A stretch of 64,000 bases of DNA from Anaeramoeba flamelloides. Taxonomy: Eukaryota > Metamonada > Anaeramoebidae. The notes beneath the pieces were generated by a model that had not been told where the DNA came from, made no database searches, and saw nothing but the letters and a program-made list of their open reading frames with translations. Of this stretch, positions 10,321 to 22,096 are shown one piece after another. The position numbers were made by a program, and so were the translations under genes. How positions within the stretch are numbered: position 1 is the stretch's first letter; the number at the start of each line of letters is the position of its first letter. The DNA lies in the NCBI GenBank assembly GCA_027625915.1, contig JANTQA010000043.1, positions 1 through 64,000 of the forward strand, in the 5' to 3' direction.

Positions 10321-11482
10321 GAATATTTTTCAAAACAATCTCCAGAAACAAATAACAGAAAACTACAGAAATCACAGAAATTACATAAATCACATAAATC
10401 ACAGAAACTAATTCAGAAATCATCAAAACAAATAGACATCAAATTTGAATTATTAAATTTACATTTTTATTGTTTCCAGTTTTACAATCAATTTGTTTCA
10501 AACACTTTATTTTACAATGAGGAACTAATAAACACAGAAATCACCGTAACATTAGAAACAAAGAGGCAACCACAGTAACAGAAACAGATCCTTTTGATTA
10601 TCATTTTTTATGAAATTCCAAACCCAGAACTGTGACAACACAAATTGAAACAAAAACCAACAACTTCTCTTTCCATATGAAGAGATAAAAAAACAAAATC
10701 AAAAAAAAAAACAATCAATTCATAAAAACACTAAAATTATCAAATAATCGATCCCAACAAGATAAAAGAAAAGAAAAGAAAAGTCAAAACAAGTCAAAGC
10801 CAAAGAAGACGAAAAGAATTCTCAAGAAACTTCTTATTCGTTCTTAGGGTTGATTGGATCATCACAAAAAATATATTACATTCAACAAAAATTCACTCAA
10901 CCTTTCTTTCACAGTTGTGTTAGTTCTTATTGTAACAAAAAAAATTAACTGAGAAAACAAATTAAATTTAAAATTGGAAAGCCACATTAGCAATCAAGCA
11001 AGCTTTTCTAATTTGGAAGACAATATCTATTTCAAATCTCTCAACTTATGATAAAGAAGATGCAACGGAAATGGAGAAAGGATGAAAATTGAGAGATTTC
11101 ATTATTGTTGTTATTTGAATGTTCAGATCAAAGATAGCTATTAAAAGAAAATCCTCGTATTCCTTACTACCTTTACTTTTTATTCCAGTTCTGAAACAAA
11201 CACACAGAAGGTTTTAAAATCAGAAAAGAATTTGATTCAATTTTCATCCAATCATTGATTTTTTTTATACTTTTCAAAGAAGAACAAAATCGTAAAAAAT
11301 GATCGACAAAAAATTTTTCTTCAAAATATATTTTTTGAGTATTTTTTAACATAATTTGAGGTTTTTGATTCTAATTTACTATTCCTATTCATAACTTTTT
11401 CAGTATTGTTCAGAAGTTCTAAATGATCTTTGGACAAATCTTGGTATTTATTGAAGTTGTAATTATTCATATTTTTTGATTA
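10042..11482. other. Upstream region of the kinase gene; no gene
   Basis: Begins with a purine-rich leader, then a 36-T run (10282-10317) and a loose tandem of (A)CAGAAAT(Y)AC/ACATAAATC words at about 10345-10420. Similar CAGAAACTAC words recur at 35398-35450 in an intron of the propeller gene. The run 10740-10815 is AAAAG-rich. The kinase promoter must lie here, but no specific site can be named. Confidence 0.5.
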
Positions 11483-13946
11483 CACTTACACGGGTGGGAC
11501 ATTTTTTTGTAAATATTCATAAATTTAATAAAAAATGTATGAAATAACAAGTAAAAATGAAACAATAATAAAAAAAAAAAATAAATTTCATATATTAACG
11601 AAAAAATGTATGATAATTTTTCAAAGATAAAATTCATAAAAAAATCATTTAATTCAAACACCATAGTTTTTTTGAGAATGTATGATATTATTTAAATTGC
11701 TCAATTTCTGAGATTTTTTTAAAAAAAATTTTTCATACATGCTAAATATAATGGATGATGTTTTGATTAAGGTGGTAAGTACATTTTTCATTTTTTGAGT
11801 ACTACCATTTATGTGAAACTGAATTATTCAAATCATTTCTTTAGCCAAATACATTGGCATTTTCATAAATACTAGAGTGTCATATATCCTAGTATAAGAT
11901 ATTTTCATATCAATAAAAAAACACGAAATCAAAAAAATGAAAAAATTGATCAAAAAAAAATAAATAAAAATCATTTATTACTTGAACTTATCTATAAGAT
12001 TTTACACAATTACTTATTCTTTATTCAGTTTTATTTTTAATTCTTTATAAAAAAAATTATGTTTGGAAAATTTTTGATAAACAAATTACTGTTTATTTTG
12101 AAAGAATTTCCAATATGAATTTAAAAATCCTATTTTCATTTATGTCATCTAATTCTAGTTTTAGTTCAGAAAATCAGAGATTTTTTTAATTCTTCTTGAG
12201 GGTAAGGGTTTATTGGATATATTTTGTTTGATTTTATAATTATTTATTTTCCATTAAAATGAGAACTCAAAAAAAATTCTGAATCTGATTGAAATGTTTT
12301 CTTGAATTTTTCAATTATTTTCAGTTGAATCTTTTGTAACCGTTTTTCGATTCCAAGAATTCAACTCCTTTATTTTAATTTTACCAAAATAGTACTCTTT
12401 GTTTTGGCTTTGTTTGATAAAAATATTTGAAAATTGAATTTTGAAAGCAAATTTGTAACAAAAAGTTTGTAAAATAATAATAAATAGTAATGGGGCGAGA
12501 AATTCGAGGAAAAAAAATAGTTTATATTCATACAAACTAAGAATATATTGAAAACCAATCTTTGAAAATAGGCTTTGATCAATTTATTTTTTTTTTCATT
12601 CTTGATTTCAACAAATTTATTTGAGAATGATGATCTTTCGTGTTTGGCCTTTTAAAAGAAAATATTTGTTTCAAATGCACACCCTTTCGGGTCTATTTTT
12701 TGGTTTTACTCTTTGATTAATTTCAATCATTCGTATAAACACATTTCTAGATCTAAAACCAAATTTAATAAAACCAAAAAATGAATCAAAAAAAATGTTC
12801 AAAAAAATGAAAAATTTAAGATTCAACTCTGAATTACTTTGATTCTTTTCACGAATAGACTAGTGGGTGGTGTTTTGGTTTCAAAGTTTCAATATCTGGT
12901 GGCACTCAAAAAATATTTTTTCAGTAATGTTCACACAATTAAAATTTTTCAAAATGGGAAAATGTACTTACTTCCTTAAGGTAAAATTAGCTTAAAAAAA
13001 TTTCAATAAAATTAATACTTTTTTTAAAAAATGTATGAAGTTTGAAGAAATTAAATCAAGGGTGAGGTATTTTTTGTTCAAATTCATACATTTTATAGAA
13101 GAAATATGATTTTTTTAAAAAACAAGTTGTAAAAAATCTTGATTATATAAAATTCACACAATTGGTAGTAGATGTATGAATTTTTTTTTAAAAGAAATTA
13201 TCAGTAAATTAAAAAAAACTTAAAAAGGGGAAAAGGAAAAATATGAATAGGAATTAGAAATATTTTCAAATAATGGCGTCTTGATAAGATTATTAAACAT
13301 TTTAAATTATGCTTTTTTTCAATATATAAGTTGTTTTCACAAAATTGATTATCTCTGAGATTTTATAAAATTATTAAAGAATAAAAACTTCATACATTTT
13401 AAATAGATTGTATGAATTAGATTTAAGTCTATTTTTGGATAATAATCATATTATAAAATCTCATACGTTCCCAAGAAAATGTATTAAATTTTAAGTTTTT
13501 TTATATTTTTTACCAACACAGATATTTGGTTTAGTTTGGATTAATAATTAATTTAATATTGACAAGATATAAATTTTTAATTTTTTTATTTTATAAAAGT
13601 CTATTGACCTCCAAAAATTTTTTGAGCTGAATAGAGTTATTAAACCTTCTAATTAATATATTGTTTCTAAATTACAAGTTGATTTCGAGTGGGCAAAAAT
13701 TGTAAAGAAACTTAATTTTTTAAGATAAATTCATACAAAAGTTCAACATTGTATGAAATTTTTTAATAAGCAAAAGCTTGAATAATTTAATTTTTTATTT
13801 GGAAAATAATTAATTTTTAATTCATACATTATGTTAACTTTGTATGAGTTAATATGAATTCATACATTTCACAGATTTGTATGAAGTCTTAAAATTTTGG
13901 AAAAAAATTGAAAAAAATTGAAAAAAATGTCCCACCCGTGTACGTG
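11483..13946. mobile_element. 2.46-kb TA-flanked inverted-repeat element with subterminal TGTATGAA repeats
   Basis: Ends are CACTTACACGGGTGGGACAT and its near-complement ATGTCCCACCCGTGTACGTG, each next to TA (11481-11482, 13947-13948). Both inner flanks are packed with the word TGTATGAA or TTCATACA (11500-11750 and 13020-13880, roughly 15-20 occurrences, both orientations), which looks like an array of binding sites. A second element (11767-12979) is nested inside; without it about 1.25 kb remains. No transposase is present, so it is non-autonomous. Confidence 0.8.
11767..12979 (+). mobile_element. 1.2-kb TTAA element, copy A
   Basis: Starts TTAAGGTGGTAAGTACATTT and ends AAATGTACTTACTTCCTTAA, so the outermost bases are TTAA at both ends, the piggyBac target. 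Inner part contains TAGTAATGGGGCGAGAAATT, shared with copies at 17785-18992 (inverted), 44143-45832 and 57482-62788. No convincing gene. Nested in the TA-flanked element 11483-13946. Confidence 0.85.
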
Positions 13947-13993
13947 TAATTTGTTTTTTTCTTTGTTGGAAAGAAAAATGAATATTTTGTCAA

Positions 13994-15026
13994 TTAAACT
14001 CAATTCCAAAAATTGGGGCACATCTTCAAAATCAATTTAATTCCAAGAAAAGCGATATTTGACTCTTAAATAGAAACATTAGATATTAATAATCATTGTA
14101 AATAATTTTAAAGTTAATTATTTATCATTTTTTTTCATTATTTTTTGATTTTTGATTTTCAATAATTTTTTTGATTTTTTTTGGATTCTTTTTTTTTCAA
14201 AACTTTTCGAAAATCTCAAAATCACTTTAAAATGAAATTTAAAAGTTTTCATTCTGATCACAAAAAAAAATTTTTTTTTTTCTCTCAAAAAGAAAAAAGA
14301 TTCTTTTTTTATCGAGAAAAAAATTTTTTGAAAAAAATCATAATATGGTGTGCTATAGCACATGCCCTACAAACAGACCCCATTATCATTAATAGAAGTG
14401 TGAATACTGAATGTATTATTAATGATAGTATCAAAAAAATCAAATGTAATTCAACTCGCTAATTCAGAATATGGTGAGTTGAAATGGATTTTCCAAAAGG
14501 ATGGAGCTTGTCCACATACTTCAAAAAAAAAACTCAAACTTACTTAAATCGGGGATTTAATGTTCTGGACCCTTCCCAATTCCACAAATTTAAACCCAAT
14601 TGGAAATTTATGTATACTAAACTGAAAAATTTTAACCAAAAAACGAAGAAGAATTTTTAAAAATTTAACTAATGTATGGAATACTTTGAGTTGGGAAACC
14701 TAAGAAAATTATTAAACTCTATATTTAAAAGGATAGATTTAGTTATCAAAAGACAAGCTGAATCTATTAATAGTTTTTATTAATTTTTCTTTCAATAAAA
14801 ATGGATTTTTTGGTAACCGTGTTCCAAAAATAGGGGCACACTTTTTTTTATTTTTTCTTTTTTATTTTTCGAATTGAATTTTAAATTTACTATAAAATAT
14901 ATAAATAGTATTAATTAAATATTTTCGGATCTTTTATTATTTTAATGTTTAAGTATCATGTATTTTGGAGTAAATTTTTATTAATGTAATTTTTTTTTGT
15001 GTCCCATTTTTTGGAATTGAGTTTAA
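13994..15026. mobile_element. 1.03-kb TTAA inverted-repeat element
   Basis: Left end TTAAACTCAATTCCAAAAAT, right end TTTTTTGGAATTGAGTTTAA; both finish in TTAA. GGGGCACA near the left end and GTGTCCC near the right complete ~30-bp terminal repeats. Internal: a palindrome around 14270-14335 and inverted words near 14385-14425. It is related to the elements at 39403 and 41795. The 93-codon frame inside (14181-14462) is low-complexity and is not called a gene. Confidence 0.75.
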
Positions 15027-15474
15027 TATTTGCTAAAAAAGAAAAAAAAAACCAATTGTAAGAAAATTTTTTGTGAAAGACTAGAGAGTGTATTTTTGAT
15101 ATTATAATGTCTAATTTTTTTTTTTTTTTTTTTTTTTTTTATTTCTCAGTGATCTATATGTGTTGTAGATACAGAATGAGCATATATGATAAGTTTCTGA
15201 TGTTATTGAGGGTAAAGTTCGTAAATATCCATGAATTGGTATCTAAGTATAAACTGTTTTCTTATTAGTGATGTATGTGGGATATAAGTTGATATCCACC
15301 TTTTTGGAAAACCAAATCTAATATTTTGTCTATTTTAAATCTATTTGATATATCCTACAATATATATATTGACACACACACACACACACATATATAGTTA
15401 AAGCAAAATGAAATCCAAATTTTTTTTTTTTTTTTTTTTTTTTATATTTTGGTAAATTTGGTATTTTTTAAAAA
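15027..15474. other. Gene-free stretch with T runs and a short CA repeat
   Basis: Contains poly-T at 15113-15140 and 15420-15443 and a (CA)n of about 9 units at 15371-15390. No gene seen. Confidence 0.6.
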
Positions 15475-15476
15475 TA

Positions 15477-16346
15477 ACCATTGTGAAAAAAATTTGGGTC
15501 ATTAAAAAAAATTGGGTCAGTCAAAAATTTGTTTTCGTTTTTTAAATAGTAAATATTAGCAAAATGATTTTTGATCAAAGTAAAATTTTATGAACAAATC
15601 TTACATTTAAGAAAACCCAAAGTCACTATCAATAATAATTTTCAAAGGTAATGTTATTTCCTTGTATTTTGACAATTTAGAATTACTGTGGAACTCTAAA
15701 ATACAAAAATTTACTTTTAATTGTTAACTTTACTAAAAATGTTATTTTTTTTTATTAGGATATATTAAAATCTATTAATTCAATAAGACATTTACTATTG
15801 CTAATTAACGTGAATTTATCAAAGTTAATCTTAAATATCCTTTTAAACCAAATTGAATAATAAAATCTTCCAAAAAAGCTATTTTTTCAGAATAGATTGT
15901 TTTCCACTGATGTTTTACAATCAAAACTTCAAAATAACAAAATATCAAGATTTTAGAAACCATTTAAATACTTTAAATCTCCATAGACAAACTTTAATTT
16001 AAAACACTTATTAATTTTTGGTCTTCCCAAACAACCACTAACTTGATCTTGGAATGTAATCTAATAAAAAAAAATAACATTTTTAGTAAAGTTAACAATT
16101 AAAAGTAAATTTTTGTATTTTAGAGTTCCACAGTAATTCTAAATTGTCAAAATACAACAATTTAATTTTATTGTATTTGAAAATTATTATTGATAGTGAC
16201 TTTGGTTTTTCTTAAATATAAGATTTGTTCATAAAATTTTACTTTGATCAAAAACCATTTTGCTAATATTTACTATTTAAAAAACGAAAACAAATTTTTG
16301 ACTGACCCAATTTTTTTTAATGACCCAAATTTTTTTCACAATGGTT
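15477..16346. mobile_element. 870-bp foldback element with ~290-bp arms
   Basis: Begins ACCATTGTGAAAAAAATTTG and ends CAAATTTTTTTCACAATGGT, with TA on each side. The arms stay closely matched for almost 300 bp (for example CAAAGTCACTATCAATAATA with its complement near 16180, and CTGTGGAACTCTAAAATACA with its complement near 16120). The remaining ~300-bp middle is unique AT-rich DNA. The high arm identity suggests a young copy or ongoing arm correction. Non-autonomous, mariner-like by its TA. Confidence 0.85.
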
Positions 16347-16347
16347 A

Positions 16348-17784
16348 TAAGAAAAACAATATTGCGTAATATATGACATATTTCGTAATTAAAAATATTT
16401 TCGTAATTAAAATAATTACGAATTAAATTCTATTTTAAGCAATATGTCACATATTTCCGTATTATAATAAGATGCTACGAAACATATCACGATATTACAC
16501 AAAAGACGTATTATATAGTTAAAAAAAAAGAGAGAGAAGAAGTAAAATATATAAATATATTAAAAAAAAATAATATTATCAACAAAACGACGAAATTAAA
16601 AATTATCCACGTCCTAAGTAAACAGGAAGAGTTTAAAAACTAAAAAAAGTTGAAAATTTTAAGAGACCCATTTTTGAATATGTGTAGAATAATTAGGAAT
16701 CTATCTAACAACATATTTGTGGGGACTAGTATTTTTTTTTAAAGAAACTTTGAAATTTTTGAGATATTTATTTTGTTTTTTTATAAATTGTGTTTAGGTT
16801 TTTGAAATGGATGATTAATATCATCTAAAAATTTTTTAATTCTTAATCCCTTTTTTTGAAATCCAAAATTTCTCAATTTTACAATAAAAAAATAAAACAG
16901 TAAAAAAAAACGTATCAAATTATTTTTATCTCAAAAATAAGTTACCTCTTGATTAATATCTATCTTTTTTCTAAGTTTTATGTTGGAAAGTATTGCCATT
17001 TAAAATAATTGAAAATTTATTTTATAATTTTTAATTGAAAATATTTCAACACAATTCTCAGCAAGTTGAACAAATAGAATGTATACAAATCAATAAATAT
17101 AAATTTGGTTGGTTTTTAATCAAAAATTATTATAGAAACCCCGATATCTTTTTCTAACAAAATTATTTTTTTTTAAGATTTTAAATTGTAATTTTCAAAT
17201 TTTGAAAAAATGAAAAAAAATATGAAAAAAATTATTGAATTTGTTTAGAAAATTTTTGTACTTTATACTTTTAAGAAACTTTATATCAATTTTAATCATG
17301 ATTCAATATTAAATAGGATTTTGAAAATTGTTGGTTAATTTACAAAATTTCAACTGATCTTAAAAAAATTGTTTTGAGAAAATATGAAAGTTCATTTCAA
17401 AATAAAATCATTATTTAAATCTAAATTTATATATTGTTTTAAAAATCCTTTGATAAATATTACTCTTATTTAAACAACCGTAATATTAGATTATTAATTC
17501 AATAAAACCACTAAAATATAATTTAATTGAAATATCTCAAAAAAAAGCACAAAAAATCTTCAAATATACTGATAAATCCTTTTAAACCTCTAAAATTTTA
17601 AAATTTCATTTTCCAAAATTTCTGAGTAAAATTTAACAAAATGATAGAAGAAATATAGAAACTTACTATATTAAGTTTGATTAATAATTATTAGAGTATT
17701 TGATACTAATAAATATTTAGTAATAATGAAAGTTGGAACACTAAAAAAAATTTTTAATTGTTCTAATTTGGAATAGATCAGTAC
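16348..17784. other. 1.4-kb gene-free stretch
   Basis: AT-rich non-coding DNA. Around 16360-16500 it has repeated CGTAATTA/TAATTACG and TGACATATT words. Nothing else was recognised. Confidence 0.55.
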
Positions 17785-18992
17785 TTAAGGAAGTAAGTAC
17801 ATTTTACCATTTTGAAAATTTTTAATTGTGTTAACATTACTGAAAAAATATTTTTTGAGTGCCACCAGATATTGAAACTTTGAAACCAAAACACAACCCA
17901 CTAGTCTATTCGTGAATGGAATCAAAGTAATTCAGAGTTGAATCTTAGATTTTTCAATTTTTTGAACATTTTTTTTGATTCAATTTTTGGTTTTATTAAA
18001 TAAAGTTTTGGATCTAGAAATGTGTTTATACCAATGATCGAAATTAACCAAACAGTAAACCAACAAAATATACCCGAAAGGGTGTGCATTTGAAACAAAT
18101 ATTTTCTTTTAGAAGACCAAACACGAAAGATCACCATTCCAAATAAATTTGTTGAAATCAAGAATGAAAAATTAAAAATCGATAAAAGCCTATTTTGGAA
18201 GATTGGTTTTCAATATCTTCTTAGTTTGTTTGAATACAAACTATTTTTTTCCCTTGAATTTCTCGCCCCATTACTATTTATTATTATTTTAAAAAACATT
18301 TTTTTAAAAATATACTTTTAAAATTCTTTTTCAAAATATTTTTCGCAAACCAAGCCAAAACGAGGAATACTATTTCAAAAATTAAAATAAAGGAGTTGAA
18401 TTCTTGGAATCAAATAACAGTTACAAAGGATTCAAATCAAAATAATTCAGAAATTCAATAATAAATTTCAATCAGATTCAGAATTTTTTTTGAGTTCTCA
18501 TTTTAATGGAAAATAAATAATTATAAATTCAAACGAATTTGTCCAATAAACCCTCATTCTCAAGAAGAATTAAAAAAATCTCTGATTTTCTGAACCCAAA
18601 CCAGAATTAGATGACATAAATGAAAATAGGATTTTTAAATTCATTTTTGGAAATTCTTTCAAAATAAACAGTAATTTGTTTATCAAAAATTTTCCAATTA
18701 AAATTTTTTCATAAAGAATTAAAAATAAAACCAAATAAAGAATAAGTAATTGTGTAAAATTTTATAGATAAGATCAAGTAATAAATGATTTTTATTTATT
18801 TTTTTTTTAATCACTTTTTTCATTTTTTTGATTTGCGTTTTTTTGTTGGTATGAAAATATCTATTACTAGAATATATTCCACTCTAGTATTTATTAAAAT
18901 ATCAATGTATTTGGCAAAAGAAATGATTTGAATAATTAAGTTTTACATAAATGATGGCACTCAAAAAATGAAAAATGTACTTACCTCCTTAA
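17785..18992 (-). mobile_element. 1.2-kb TTAA element, copy B
   Basis: Inverted relative to copy A: begins TTAAGGAAGTAAGTACATTT and ends AAATGTACTTACCTCCTTAA. Nearly full-length alignment with copy A, including the conserved block around CGAGAAATT and CAGATATTGAAACTTTGAAA. A 79-codon frame (17922-18161, -) reads across the conserved block but is open only in this copy, so it is not annotated as a gene. Confidence 0.85.
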
Positions 18993-19875
18993 AATAAGAA
19001 ATAGAATTTATTGTTTCTAATGTGATGAAAGTAGTAAAATACAAAGTAAAAATTTTTCAAACATGTAAGAAAGAAAATCAATTTAATAATTTTCTTTCTG
19101 TAAAAAAAAAATGGAAATAAAAATTTGATCGCACTGAAAAATATTTTCTTTGATGAGTTTATTCTTAGATAATGATTTTTTAGAAGATCAGATATACTAA
19201 ATCAGTAAGTGAAAAATATCACCAAAATCAATATTTTAAAATTTGTAGCAGTTGTTTAGAGAAATCACAGAAATCAGAGAAAATAATTCCCGAAATTTTT
19301 TTTTAATATTTACTTTTAAAATTGAAAAATTTTTTGTCACAAATCAAATCTAAAAACTTTGAAATTTTGATTTTGTACTCAGGACATTGCTTAAACCTAA
19401 CCATAGTCAATAGTTCTATAATAAAGAATTAACATGTTCCTATACCTAAAATTTGACATTCATTTATCATTAACTATGAAGATATATTTACAAAGACTAC
19501 TTCAGTTTAATTATTTGTTTCTTTTAAAAAAATTGTTAAAGATTGTGGCTTAACCTTGTAAAGAACTTTCAATTTTTAATTATTTTTCAAATTTTTTGGC
19601 TTTGGATTTTAACAATAATTCTCATTGCTTGTATAACACTTTCTGGAAATAATAATCGTCTTGTTTTTCAAACTAATCAAACTCAAAAATTTTTTTTGAT
19701 TTAAAATTTTTTGTTCCAAAATTATTGAATTTCACAAAGATTCGTGTAACAATTGGTAAGATAAACAATTTAAAAAAATAGGAATTAGACTAATTTCAGT
19801 CGAATAACATCTTCTAATAACAATAGTAGCGTTCCATAAAGAGTGTTCCAAGAAATATTCCGATTAAAAAAGATA
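18993..19875. other. Gene-free stretch
   Basis: AT-rich DNA with no frame, repeat or hairpin that I can name, apart from a short CAGAAATCA repeat at 19264-19280. Confidence 0.5.
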
Positions 19876-20358
19876 CAGTGGGCAAAAATAACCTGTGTTC
19901 AAAACATAAAACCTGTGTCTCAAATATAACCAGTGATTTTATCAAATTCTTATAAAAATAAAACATCTACCCAGTTGTTCAATTAAAAAAACCATATAAA
20001 AACCTATTTTGGGGGTTATATCAAGTTAAATTAGTGAAAATATTAAATTATGAATTGGATTTGAAATAAATTTTTCATAATATTTTCATTTTTTAAACGA
20101 ATTTTTTGATTTTTTTGATATAAAAAATGAAAGAAAAAAATGAGTATGTTTTTTGAGATAAATATTTCACTTTTGATCTTTCATTATTACATTTATTTTG
20201 AGGATTCCAGAACTTTAAGAAACTAATAACAGATTGTCTATTACTTTCATATAGGTTTGGATGATCCTAAAATTGGTAAACCTACTTGAAATAGAAGACA
20301 CGGGTTTTATTTTACAACACGGGTTTTATGCTGTGAACACAGGTTCTTTTAGCAACAG
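19876..20358. mobile_element. 483-bp TA-flanked inverted-repeat element
   Basis: Flanked by TA (19874-19875, 20359-20360). Left end has AACCTGTGTTC and ATAAAACCTGTGTCTC; right end has ACACGGGTTTTATGC and GAACACAGGTTCTTTTAG. The middle AGAACTTTAAGAAACTAATA matches the elements at 45297 and 60727, so the three form one loose family. Confidence 0.75.
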
Positions 20359-20619
20359 TAATAATTAATTAATCATCATAGATATTATAAATTGTTATTT
20401 TTAATTAGTCTTCAATTTTTTGTTCTTTAGGATTTTTGATACAGTTTTGAGATTTATTTTTTATTTTTATTTTAATGTTATTATTAATCTTAAACATAAA
20501 TCTAAGAGATTAATTTGTTGAATTTATTTAGTTCAAGATTAAAAAAGATTTATCTCAACCTGTACGACTTACATTTCAAATAACCAAGAGATATTTTAAA
20601 ATTTTGAAATTGTGAAAAA

Positions 20620-21723
20620 TTTTTCTTTGAAAAAATTGATTTATTCTAAAAATTAATTTAGAAAGGATTTTTGAAATAATAAAAAGATTCGGGATGAATC
20701 CACATAATAAAAAAAACCAAATATAAAAAAGAATTAAAAGATATTTTTTTATCTTAGGATTTGGTTAGAAAAAAAACACACATCTTGAATATAATTTCAA
20801 AAAAGTAGAAAAGTCCTTGGAAACACTTAATCGATTGTTTCAACAAAATAAACTCAACAATGGAGTCAAAATAACTTCTTTCAAAGCTCTTTTTTTAAGT
20901 CAACTTTATTATGGTCTTGAAATATTTGACTTGAAACAAAATGATTTTGAAAGAATTGATTGATTTATCAATAAATCAGTCACAAATTTCTTACAAATTA
21001 ATATCCATTCACCTCGATTAATTTATAAAACTGAAGCAAAAATTGATCTCGCTAGATTAAAAGTATACCGAAGAAAATATAAATTGATAGAAAAAATTAG
21101 ATTTCTTAAATTTAAAAAAAATAAAAACAATACTAAATTTTCGAAAATTGGAAAATGAAAATATTAATTGGCACACTAAGGGATTAAAATTATTAGATAT
21201 AGAATTAAAAGTTTTTCGATTAACCGAATTGGAAAAATTCACCTAGTTGGAAAGTTCAACAATATCTAAAAATTATAAAACAACAAAATTACAATTTCAA
21301 ACAACAAAAATATTTAAACTGGAAAGCTTCAAAAAACAATTCTAAAATTTCGAAATTTTACTAATTGTTTAAATAGGTACTCTTATGTAACAAGTAAAAA
21401 TTAAAAAATAAAAATTGTGATTTATGTAAAGAAAAGTTAAATATTGATATCATTGAAGATTTCGATCATTTTTTTATGGAACTGTCCGGCCTATAAAATA
21501 AATCGAAAAATCTGGATATCTGAATTTTTTTGAAAAAATAAAAAAATTAATAATATCAGAGATATTATTAATAAAAAGAATTCATCATATATATTATCAT
21601 TAGTAAGTGATAATAAAATTTGTGATTCTTTAACAAAATTTCTAAAAAAAAGTTTAGAAATAAGGGCACACAGGAGAAAAGCAATTTTCTCTCTTCAAAA
21701 ATAAAAAAAAAAAAAAAAAAAAA
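20620..21723 (+). mobile_element. LINE copy B, 5'-truncated
   Basis: Starts inside the reverse-transcriptase domain (FGMNP motif near 20685) and runs to an A tail (about 21704-21723). Recognisable pieces: GLEIFDL, PRLIYKTEAKIDLAR (near 21010-21060), the CDLCKEKLNIDIIED zinc-finger segment, and an end reading EIRAHRRK. Several frame changes and stops break it. The last bases before the tail can fold (stem 21674-21691, GAGAAAA/TTTTCTC). Confidence 0.85.
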
Positions 21724-22046
21724 TTGATTTATTTTTAAAACAAAGTCAGATGTTGAAGGTGAGATGGTATGAATTATTATTCAACTAATTTAGAATCTGA
21801 TAGAATACGTCCACTTCAACATCTGGATTCTCTTTTAGTTTTTGAAAAAAATATATATATATATTATTTAATCAAAAACTTCAAAAAAAAATAAAGAAAA
21901 AAGTTTGGTAAGGTTCAGAATCGATAAGTTATTCTCGTAAGAACAATTTGGAATTCTGATCTGTTTTTAAATTGCAAACTATAGTGAGAATTTATTGGTT
22001 ATCGTTACAATTCCTTAATTGACTTATTTTTCTGAAATGGTTTAAC
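21724..22046. other. Short gene-free stretch with a 12-bp stem
   Basis: Between LINE copies B and A. CAGATGTTGAAG (near 21748) pairs with CTTCAACATCTG (near 21812-21823) around a ~55-base loop; otherwise plain AT-rich DNA. Confidence 0.55.
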
Positions 22047-22096
22047 TCAAAAAAGTGAAAATCATTTTTTTTTTTTATTATTTAACGGAGGAGTTT

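Noticed and set aside
14181-14462. 93-codon frame rich in Lys and Phe
   Set aside because: It is made by A/T runs and a palindrome within a TTAA element.
17922-18161. 79-codon frame in TTAA copy B
   Set aside because: Not open in copies A, C or D, and without any family signature.
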